A stretch of DNA of 64,000 bases from Ferdinandcohnia sp036962685 (GTDB lineage Bacteria > Bacillota > Bacilli > Bacillales > Bacillaceae_L): assembly GCF_036962685.1 (NCBI RefSeq), contig NZ_JBALOP010000002.1, forward strand, positions 62,001 through 126,000, in the 5' to 3' direction. The notes beneath the pieces were generated by a model. It saw only the letters and a program-made list of their open reading frames with translations. It was not told where the DNA came from and ran no database searches. Below, in pieces: positions 50,208 to 57,068 of this stretch (positions are counted from its first letter, which is position 1; every line of letters starts with the position of its first letter). The translations under genes and the position numbers were made by a program.

Positions 50208-51752
50208 ATGCTTAGCACTACTAAGGATTTAGACCAAAAGCTCGTAGAAAAAAGCAAAGAAATCGAAGCAGGGGGTCATGAAAAATATCATCAAAAGCTT
50301 AAAGAGCAACATAAATTGTTTGTTCGTGACCGTCTTGCCCTGTTATTTGATAATGGGAATTACCAAGAGGATGGTAAATTTGCGAACAATACAGCGGGGG
50401 ACCTGCCAGCAGATGGTGTCGTCACCGCGATTGGAGCGATAAACGGACAAAAAGTATGTGTAATGGCGAATGATTCTACTGTAAAGGCTGGATCGTGGGG
50501 GGCTCGTACGGTTGAGAAAATTATTCGTATTCAAGAAACTGCTGAAAAGCTATGCATACCACTTTTATATTTAGTAGATTCGGCAGGAGCAAGAATAACC
50601 GACCAACTTGAGATGTTCCCAAATCGCCGTGGAGCGGGGAGAATTTTTCATAATCAGGTGAGATTATCAGGCATGATTCCACAGGTCTGTATTTTATTTG
50701 GCCCATCAGCAGCAGGTGGAGCATACATACCAGCTTTTTGTGATATTGTCATCATGGTTGATAAGAATGCATCCATGTATTTGGGATCGCCACGGATGGC
50801 TGAGAAGGTCATTGGTGAAAAGGTTACATTAGAAGAAATGGGTGGTGCACGAATGCACTGTACCGTAAGTGGCTGTGGTGATGTGCTTGCAGCAAATGAA
50901 GAAGAAGCAATTCAAAGTGCACGGGATTACCTGAAATTCTTTCCTGCCAATTATATGAACAAACCGGCGATAAAAGAAGCCGTATTGCCTAAGGAAGGCA
51001 AGAGTCTGCAAGAAATCATTCCTGTTAATCAGAATGCACCTTTTAATATGTATGAAGGAATTAATGCCCTCATTGATGAAGGAAGTTTCTATGAGATAAA
51101 AAAACTATTTGCCCCTGAAATTATTACTGGGCTTGCGCGTATTGACGGAAGAGCGGTTGGAATTATTGCAAATCAGCCTAAGGTGAAGGGGGGCGTCTTG
51201 TTTGTAGATTCAGCAGACAAGGCGGCTAAATTTATTACTTTATGTGATGCGTTCCATATCCCATTAGTATTTTTGGCAGATGTTCCTGGCTTTATGATTG
51301 GTACGAAGGTTGAAAGAGCTGGTATTATTAGACACGGAGCAAAGTTAATTGCAGCCATGAGCTCAGCAACTGTACCGAAAATCTCGGTCATTGTTCGAAA
51401 AGCATATGGGGCAGGTCTTTATGCAATGGCAGGTCCTGCATTTGAACCGGATTATTGTGTCGCGCTCCCAACTGCTCAGATTGCTGTAATGGGTCCGGAG
51501 GCGGCGGTAAATGCAGTGTATTCAAATAAAATCAATGAAATTGAAGATCCGAAAGAACGAATTGCTTTTGTACAGCAAAAACAACAAGAGTATAAAGAGT
51601 CAATTGATATTTACAAGCTTGCTTCAGAGTTAATCATTGATGATATCGTCCCGGCGTCTGAATTAAGAGATGTTCTCATCAACCGATTGACCGTTTATGA
51701 AACAAAAAAACTTGGGCTCGGACAAAAGAAACATCCTGTCTACCCGGTATAG
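50208..51752 (+). CDS. Acyl-CoA carboxylase beta subunit (carboxyltransferase)
   Basis: 514 residues, carboxyltransferase with both crotonase-like halves in one chain (N half about 25-260, C half about 275-510). Motifs include LVDSAGARITDQLEMFPNRR, GPSAAGGAYIPAFCD and, in the second half, DVPGFMIGTKVERAGIIRHG and RKAYGAGLYAM. It transfers CO2 from biotin to an acyl-CoA; propionyl-, methylcrotonyl- and acetyl-CoA are all possible. YngE of B. subtilis is a relative. AAGGAAAGGTG precedes the ATG. A GC-rich hairpin follows. Confidence 0.9.
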   Translation: MLSTTKDLDQKLVEKSKEIEAGGHEKYHQKLKEQHKLFVRDRLALLFDNGNYQEDGKFANNTAGDLPADGVVTAIGAINGQKVCVMANDSTVKAGSWGARTVEKIIRIQETAEKLCIPLLYLVDSAGARITDQLEMFPNRRGAGRIFHNQVRLSGMIPQVCILFGPSAAGGAYIPAFCDIVIMVDKNASMYLGSPRMAEKVIGEKVTLEEMGGARMHCTVSGCGDVLAANEEEAIQSARDYLKFFPANYMNKPAIKEAVLPKEGKSLQEIIPVNQNAPFNMYEGINALIDEGSFYEIKKLFAPEIITGLARIDGRAVGIIANQPKVKGGVLFVDSADKAAKFITLCDAFHIPLVFLADVPGFMIGTKVERAGIIRHGAKLIAAMSSATVPKISVIVRKAYGAGLYAMAGPAFEPDYCVALPTAQIAVMGPEAAVNAVYSNKINEIEDPKERIAFVQQKQQEYKESIDIYKLASELIIDDIVPASELRDVLINRLTVYETKKLGLGQKKHPVYPV

Positions 51753-51766
51753 ATATAGTTTAGCTT

Positions 51767-51793
51767 GACCCCAAAGGATTGACCTTTGGGGTC
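51767..51793 (+). terminator. Hairpin after the acyl-CoA carboxylase operon
   Basis: GACCCCAAAGG, loop ATTGA, CCTTTGGGGTC: a perfect 11-bp stem without a T run; termination or 3' end stabilisation. Confidence 0.65.
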
Positions 51794-51897
51794 TAGGTGT
51801 GTAAATTGGATTTAAATCCTTTTCATCATTCATTTACTAGTCATATTGTCGGACTTTTTGGTAAAATAAAGGTAGGACAAACTATGGAGTTGTGAGT

Positions 51898-52779
51898 ATG
51901 AAAATTGGAATAATAGGTGGTGGTTCCATCGGGTTGCTTTTTGCTGGCTACCTAGCAGAACGACATGATGTAACCGTCTATACACGAACCGAATACCAGG
52001 CAAACGAAATAAACCAAAAAGGTGTAACAATTAATAAACAAAATACGTCAAAAACATATAGAGTACAAGCTGTAAAAGCTTCCGCATCCGTAATAGAAGA
52101 AGACTTTGTCTTCTTTGCTGTAAAACAATACATATTAAAAGATGTTTTATCAGAAACCAGGGACCTAGAGAAAGTCCAAACGGTCTGCTTCCTACAAAAT
52201 GGAATGAGCCATATCAACATCATTGAAAATCTAAAAAATCCAACAATCCTTGTAGGTGTTGTTGAACATGGCGCATTAAAAGTCAATGAAACCACCGTCA
52301 TCCATACGGGGGTCGGCCGGACGAAAATAGGAGTATTTAAAGGAACAAATGAGGAAATTGAAGTTGCATCCACTGATTTTTCAATCGATTCCTATGAAAA
52401 TTGGTACGAAATATTAACGTCGAAGCTAATCGCTAATGCCGTCATCAACCCTTTAACTGCCCTTTATAGAGTTAAGAATGGGGAACTGCTCAACAATCAT
52501 TATTTTCACAACCAAATGAAAGCCTTATTTCAAGAAATCACCTCTGTCATACCTTCTAATAAAGAAAAAATGTGGGAACTTGTCACAGCAATTTGTAAAA
52601 ATACAGCCCAAAATAAATCATCGATGCTACGTGACATTGAAGAAGGAAGAAAAACAGAAATTGATGCCATTCTAGGATATGTATTAACGCAGAGCATGAA
52701 GATGAACGTGGAAGTAGTCATTACACAATTTCTATATGATTCTATAAAAGGGATAGAAAAAAAGGGGGATAAGGAATGA
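51898..52779 (+). CDS. ylbQ: 2-dehydropantoate 2-reductase family protein YlbQ
   Basis: 293 residues from ATG 51898, 8 nt after GGAG. N-terminal Rossmann motif GIIGGGSIGLLFAG, then FFAVKQY and LQNGMSH, and the C-terminal helical domain with KLIANAVINPLTAL. It belongs to the PanE/ApbA ketopantoate reductase family (pantothenate and CoA pathway). B. subtilis has a second such enzyme, so actual substrate use is not certain. It overlaps the next gene by 4 nt. Confidence 0.9.
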   Translation: MKIGIIGGGSIGLLFAGYLAERHDVTVYTRTEYQANEINQKGVTINKQNTSKTYRVQAVKASASVIEEDFVFFAVKQYILKDVLSETRDLEKVQTVCFLQNGMSHINIIENLKNPTILVGVVEHGALKVNETTVIHTGVGRTKIGVFKGTNEEIEVASTDFSIDSYENWYEILTSKLIANAVINPLTALYRVKNGELLNNHYFHNQMKALFQEITSVIPSNKEKMWELVTAICKNTAQNKSSMLRDIEEGRKTEIDAILGYVLTQSMKMNVEVVITQFLYDSIKGIEKKGDKE

Positions 52780-53168
52780 TCGACTTTTTTGCTGGTATAG
52801 CTGCGACATTTGTAACAATTCCATTACTAGGATTTATACTAGTCTACTTGATTAGTAGATTTATAATGAAAAACAACCGAAAATCTTTTTTTCTTTCGGT
52901 TGATGTAACGACCGTATTTTTTCTCATAGCAGTGCATTACTTATTACTTCTGATTATCGGAAAAAGCATGCTTTGGCTAATCATCCTGATTCTCATTGTG
53001 ACCATTTTATTTATAAGCTATATAACCTGGAGGAAAAGCCATGAAATTGAAACTGTGAAGGTGTTAAGAAAGTCTTGGCGTTTCGTTTTCCTTGCTTCCA
53101 CGGTTGTTTATTTTCTATTATTACTCATCGGGCTCGTTCAACGAATTTTTATAACTACAATAAAGTGA
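52776..53168 (+). CDS. DUF3397 membrane protein
   Basis: 130 residues with four membrane helices (about 12-30, 42-63, 66-86 and 105-125). It starts in an ATGA overlap with ylbQ. Positions and pattern (FVTIPLLGFILVYLISRF, then KKNNRKSF-like basic loop) fit the DUF3397 family that precedes bshC in bacilli. Function unknown. Confidence 0.8.
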   Translation: MIDFFAGIAATFVTIPLLGFILVYLISRFIMKNNRKSFFLSVDVTTVFFLIAVHYLLLLIIGKSMLWLIILILIVTILFISYITWRKSHEIETVKVLRKSWRFVFLASTVVYFLLLLIGLVQRIFITTIK

Positions 53169-53218
53169 AATTTCATTCAGTGGGTGTCTTACTGCCAGTT
53201 GATGAGGGATAAATTAAA
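53159..53218 (+). repeat. Family C repeat, copy C2 (short)
   Basis: AATAAAGTGAAATTTCATTC followed by AGTGGGTGTCTTACTGCCAG and GAGGGATAA...ATGACAG. It corresponds to the two ends of C1 with the hairpin middle removed. It overlaps the last 10 bases of the DUF3397 gene. Confidence 0.65.
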
Positions 53219-53308
53219 TGACAGTGAGCAGTAATTTTTGGTTTCTTAAAAAACCGTGCTATACTCGACTAAGATATAAACTGGATATGAAAGGAAGAAC
53301 AAGAATTT

Positions 53309-54934
53309 ATGGAGGTTTTGGATCTCTCTTTGCCATCTTCAAATCGATTAGTGAACGATTATCTTTCAAATAAAATGGATATAGAGAAATTTTTCGATTA
53401 TGATATACAATCACCTCTTGTCTATGAGGTAAGAAAAAAAGATCTAGAAAAAAGACATTTTGAACGTGAAAAACTTGTAGAACATTTGCTTTCTTTTAAT
53501 AAAAGATTTAATTATCATCTACATACGATTGAGAATATTAACAAGCTAATAGATCCGAGAAGTGTTGTGGTAATTGGTGGACAACAAGCAGGTGTATTGA
53601 CTGGACCGCTTTATACCATACATAAAATCGTTTCTATTATTAAGCTTGCAAAAGAACAAGAGGAAAAATTAAATGTACCCGTAATACCGGTATTTTGGAT
53701 TGCTGGGGAGGACCATGATTTTGCTGAAATCAATCATCTCTATGTGAATCTTCAAACTGGCATCCGAAAAAGGGCTGTGCCACAATATCACAACCGTAAA
53801 ACAATGGTATCATCAATTGAAATTGAACAGGATGGCTTCATGGAATGGATTGAAGATGTGTTTGAGACATATGGTGAAACCAATTATACGAATGGACTTC
53901 TCGAACTTCTGAAAGGATATGTGGATAAATCAAAAACATATGTTGATTTCTTTATACAGATTATCAATGAACTTTTTGGAGAATCCGGTCTTGTTCTTGT
54001 TGATTCTGGTTCTAAAGAAATTAGAACACTTCAATCACTTTATTTTAAAAAAATGATTGAAAAAAATAGAGAGATTCATGATTCATTGTTATTTCAGCAA
54101 GAAGTATTGTCAACCTACCAATATCCTAAAACAATCGATATGAATGAATCCTGTGCTAACCTTTTTTATACGGAAAATGATGAACGTATTTTACTTGAGT
54201 ACAATGTCCAACATGATATTTTTAGCGGAAAAAATAATGAATGCATTCTTTGTAGTGACGAATTGCTTGAAGTAGCAAAAGAAAAACCGGAGCTATTAAG
54301 TAATAATGTAGTAACTCGACCCGTTATGCAGGAGTTCTTATTTCCGACACTTGCTTTCATTTCGGGACCGGGTGAGGTTTCATATTGGGCAGAACTCAAA
54401 AAAGTATTTTCGGTTATGGAAATTAAGATGCCGCCAGTCGTACCACGATTAATGATGACAATTGTGGAAAGAGCGATTGAGTCTACTATAGATGAAATCG
54501 GCTTAACGGTTCAATCTGTTTTAACTGGGGAACTAGTAAAAGCGAAAGAATCATGGCTGGAAAAACAAACGGCGGATGTAGACGGGATTATCTCGGAAGC
54601 AAAGAAAGAAGTGGAGCAAATTCATAAAAAGGTCCGGAACGTGGGTATTGAAGTAGATCCAGGTCTTGCGGAACTCTTATTAAAGAATGCTCAAAATATT
54701 CAATCCCAGTTTGATTTTTTAAAGAATACATTCAGCAGAAGTATCCTTAAGCGTAATGAAATTGAATTGAACCGTTTTAACCGAATTGAAAAATCACTTC
54801 TACCACTTCGCTCCCCGCAGGAGAGATTATGGAATGTTTTTTACTATTTAAATAAATATGGAGACGATTTTATCAAAGATTTATTAGCTCTTCCGTTCGA
54901 ATTTAACGGAAAGCATAAGGTCATAAAGATGTAG
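53309..54934 (+). CDS. bshC: Bacillithiol biosynthesis cysteine-adding enzyme BshC
   Basis: 541 residues. Rossmann-like N-terminal half with VVVIGGQQAGVLTGPLYTIH and PVFWIAGEDHDFAEINH; long coiled coil near the C-terminus (about 420-480). BshC adds cysteine to glucosaminyl-malate in the last step of bacillithiol synthesis. Homologues stand directly before mraZ in bacilli (yllA). ATG 53309 is preceded by AAAGGAAG some distance upstream. Terminator follows. Confidence 0.94.
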   Translation: MEVLDLSLPSSNRLVNDYLSNKMDIEKFFDYDIQSPLVYEVRKKDLEKRHFEREKLVEHLLSFNKRFNYHLHTIENINKLIDPRSVVVIGGQQAGVLTGPLYTIHKIVSIIKLAKEQEEKLNVPVIPVFWIAGEDHDFAEINHLYVNLQTGIRKRAVPQYHNRKTMVSSIEIEQDGFMEWIEDVFETYGETNYTNGLLELLKGYVDKSKTYVDFFIQIINELFGESGLVLVDSGSKEIRTLQSLYFKKMIEKNREIHDSLLFQQEVLSTYQYPKTIDMNESCANLFYTENDERILLEYNVQHDIFSGKNNECILCSDELLEVAKEKPELLSNNVVTRPVMQEFLFPTLAFISGPGEVSYWAELKKVFSVMEIKMPPVVPRLMMTIVERAIESTIDEIGLTVQSVLTGELVKAKESWLEKQTADVDGIISEAKKEVEQIHKKVRNVGIEVDPGLAELLLKNAQNIQSQFDFLKNTFSRSILKRNEIELNRFNRIEKSLLPLRSPQERLWNVFYYLNKYGDDFIKDLLALPFEFNGKHKVIKM

Positions 54935-54942
54935 ATCGTATT

Positions 54943-54974
54943 AAAAATCCTCGGAATTTCCGAGGATTTTTTTT
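54943..54974 (+). terminator. bshC terminator
   Basis: AAAAATCCTCGGAA and TTCCGAGGATTTTT form a 14-bp palindrome, followed by a T run that merges with the left arm of repeat B6. Confidence 0.92.
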
Positions 54975-55160
54975 GTTCAGCAGAAGTTGGAAACCTCTAC
55001 TGAACAAAAAAGCCTCCGGCGGATGCCACGATTTTTCAAAGGAAATTTTTCGAGCAGTAAGGATCAAAGACTAAGAACGCCACATCCTGATGTCTTCGTC
55101 TTTATGACCCACTTCCTGTAGGCCTAAAAATCGGGCAGCAAATACGCCAAGGCGCATTTG
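54970..55160 (+). repeat. Family B structured repeat, copy B6 (full core)
   Basis: Arms TTTTTGTTCAG (54970-54980) and CTGAACAAAAA (55000-55010): the arm sequence differs from the other copies, but the two sides remain complementary. The full core follows, with outer stem CGATTTTT/AAAAATCG, AAAGAC/GTCTTT and ACATC/GATGT. It ends 87 nt before the mraZ start, just before the MraZ boxes. Confidence 0.88.
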
Positions 55161-55192
55161 AGAATATTTTGGTAAAAATTTATAAAAACTGG

Positions 55193-55238
55193 TGGTGGAA
55201 AGTGGGGGATTGTGGTAATATAAATACAGAAAGTGGGG
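55193..55238 (+). promoter_or_regulatory. MraZ-box array upstream of mraZ
   Basis: TGGTG, TGGGG and TGGTA start at 55193, 55203 and 55213, exactly 10 bp apart, and another TGGGG starts at 55234. AAAGTGGGG occurs twice. MraZ is known to bind direct TGGGN-type repeats with 10-bp period near its own promoter, so this is a likely autoregulatory operator. A TAATATAAAT stretch between the boxes is a plausible -10 region. Confidence 0.65.
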
Positions 55239-55247
55239 ACAATAGAT

Positions 55248-55679
55248 ATGTTCATGGGAGAATACCATCATACTGTTGATACGAAAGGCCGAATGATTAT
55301 ACCTGCTAAGTTTCGAGATAACCTTGGTGAAACATTTGTTTTAACAAGAGGTCTTGATCAGTGCTTATTTGGTTACCCACAATCTGAATGGAAAATACTT
55401 GAAGAGAAATTAAAAACACTCCCACTAACTAAAAAAGACGCTCGCGCTTTCACGCGATTTTTCTTTTCAGGAGCCATTGAATGTGAACTTGATAAACAAG
55501 GAAGAGTGAATATTGCATCACCACTTATTTCATATGCAGGGCTTGAAAAGGAATGTGTAGTGCTTGGCGTATCAAACCGCATAGAAATTTGGAGTAAGGA
55601 TAAGTGGGAAGAATACTTCGCTGCTTCTGAGGAATCTTTTTCCGATATTGCTGAAAATATGATCGGTTTTGATATATAA
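55248..55679 (+). CDS. mraZ: Transcriptional regulator / cell-division protein MraZ
   Basis: 143 residues, the same length as in B. subtilis, from ATG 55248, 9 nt after GTGGGG; a GTG at 55233 would add 5 residues but lies in the ribosome binding site. Two AbrB-like halves: MGEYHHTVDTKGRMIIPAKFR and CELDKQGRVNIASPL, each with the DXXGR motif. It represses the dcw operon and is first in mraZ-rsmH-ftsL-pbpB. Confidence 0.96.
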   Translation: MFMGEYHHTVDTKGRMIIPAKFRDNLGETFVLTRGLDQCLFGYPQSEWKILEEKLKTLPLTKKDARAFTRFFFSGAIECELDKQGRVNIASPLISYAGLEKECVVLGVSNRIEIWSKDKWEEYFAASEESFSDIAENMIGFDI

Positions 55680-55737
55680 TTATCTTTTGTGTAAAGATAA
55701 TAAGAGTACAACAAAGATGATTATAAGAGGTGTTAGC

Positions 55738-56670
55738 ATGTTCGAACACAAAACCGTTCTATTAGAAGAGGCTGTAGAAGGATTGAAGATAGATCCAGAT
55801 GGCATTTATGTAGACTGCACACTTGGTGGAGCAGGACATAGTACATACATAGCTTCAAAGCTTTCAAACAAAGGCAAGCTATATGCATTTGACCAAGATG
55901 ATATCGCAATCGAAAATGCAAAGGACAAGCTTGCTAAATATGGTGATATTGTTACAATCATCAAAAGTAATTTTGCAAACATAACTGAAAAATTACATGA
56001 CCAAGGTGTAACAGCTGTCGATGGCATATTGTTTGATTTAGGTGTTTCATCTCCACAATTGGACACTCCAGAAAGAGGCTTTAGCTATCACCACGATGCC
56101 CCACTTGATATGCGAATGGACAGGGGTGCATCATTATCCGCTTATGACATTGTAAATCATTGGTCATATGAGCAAATGGTTAGAATCTTTTTTCAATACG
56201 GTGAAGAAAAATTTTCAAAACAAATTGCTAGAAAAATAGAAGCTGCCAGGGAGAAGAAACCAATTGAATCAACTGGAGAATTGGTGGAATTAATTAAAGA
56301 GGGAATTCCTGCAGCAGCAAGAAGGACTGGCGGACATCCGGCAAAGAGAATCTTTCAAGCCATCCGCATAGCAGTAAACGATGAACTAAAGGTATTTGAA
56401 GATGCGATTCAACAGTCAATCGAGCTCCTTGCAACAGGAGGAAGAGTGAGTGTCATAACCTTTCACTCGCTTGAGGACAGAATTTGTAAAGTTGTCTTTA
56501 AAAAGGCAAGTGAAGGTCCCCCCTTACCACCGGGGATTCCAATCATTCCAGATGAATATAAACCAATATTAAAACTTATTACAAGAAAACCGATATTACC
56601 TACAGAGGAAGAATTAGAGGCGAACAATAGAGCCCGGTCTGCAAAGTTAAGGATCGCGGAAAAACTTTAA
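55738..56670 (+). CDS. rsmH: 16S rRNA (cytosine1402-N4)-methyltransferase RsmH
   Basis: 310 residues from ATG 55738 behind AAGAGGTG; a longer frame overlapping mraZ is not needed. SAM-binding DCTLGGAGHS, the FDQDDIAIENA region, and GILFDLGVSSPQLD are all characteristic. C-terminal FHSLEDRICKVVFK and NNRARSAKLRIAEKL complete the family pattern. It N4-methylates C1402 of 16S rRNA. Confidence 0.96.
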   Translation: MFEHKTVLLEEAVEGLKIDPDGIYVDCTLGGAGHSTYIASKLSNKGKLYAFDQDDIAIENAKDKLAKYGDIVTIIKSNFANITEKLHDQGVTAVDGILFDLGVSSPQLDTPERGFSYHHDAPLDMRMDRGASLSAYDIVNHWSYEQMVRIFFQYGEEKFSKQIARKIEAAREKKPIESTGELVELIKEGIPAAARRTGGHPAKRIFQAIRIAVNDELKVFEDAIQQSIELLATGGRVSVITFHSLEDRICKVVFKKASEGPPLPPGIPIIPDEYKPILKLITRKPILPTEEELEANNRARSAKLRIAEKL

Positions 56671-56706
56671 CCCTAAAAATAAGATAGGTACTTAAGGAGG
56701 GATATG

Positions 56707-57066
56707 ATGGGTAATTTAGCATACAAAGTAAGACAGACTGAACAACAACAACCATATCAAACACCAAAGACACAACCAATTAGAAAGAAGTTTCGATTTA
56801 CGTTAGGGGAAAAGGTATTAGGGATTGTATTCTCCGCAGCTGTTATATTCTGCGCAATTCATATCATATCTAACCAAGTATCGATCTATCATACAAACAT
56901 CGAAATTCAACAAATCGAAGCAACAATCAATCAACAATCGAAAACGAATAGTGACCTTTATGTACAAGTTCAGGAATTAAGTGAATATGAACGCTTGATG
57001 GATAAAGCTAGAGAGCTTGGTCGGAGCTTAAACGAAAATAATGTTAAGGTTGTTCAAGGTAATTAA
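56707..57066 (+). CDS. ftsL: Cell-division protein FtsL
   Basis: 119 residues from the second ATG (56707), 6 nt after AAGGAGG. Cytosolic basic N-terminus, one membrane helix (about 37-58), then an extracytoplasmic coiled coil (about 60-110). The topology and position between rsmH and pbpB identify FtsL. It partners with DivIC and recruits FtsW and PBP2B to the divisome. It ends 2 nt before pbpB. Confidence 0.93.
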   Translation: MGNLAYKVRQTEQQQPYQTPKTQPIRKKFRFTLGEKVLGIVFSAAVIFCAIHIISNQVSIYHTNIEIQQIEATINQQSKTNSDLYVQVQELSEYERLMDKARELGRSLNENNVKVVQGN

Positions 57067-57068
57067 TT

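Noticed and set aside
7383..55160. Family B as a known riboswitch or T-box leader
   Set aside because: No T-box sequence (AGGGTGGNACCGCG type), no SAM, TPP, FMN, glycine or c-di-GMP consensus was recognised, and the downstream genes share no pathway.
55669..55737. N-terminal extension of RsmH overlapping mraZ
   Set aside because: RsmH proteins begin at MFEHKTVLL; the start at 55738 has AAGAGGTG.
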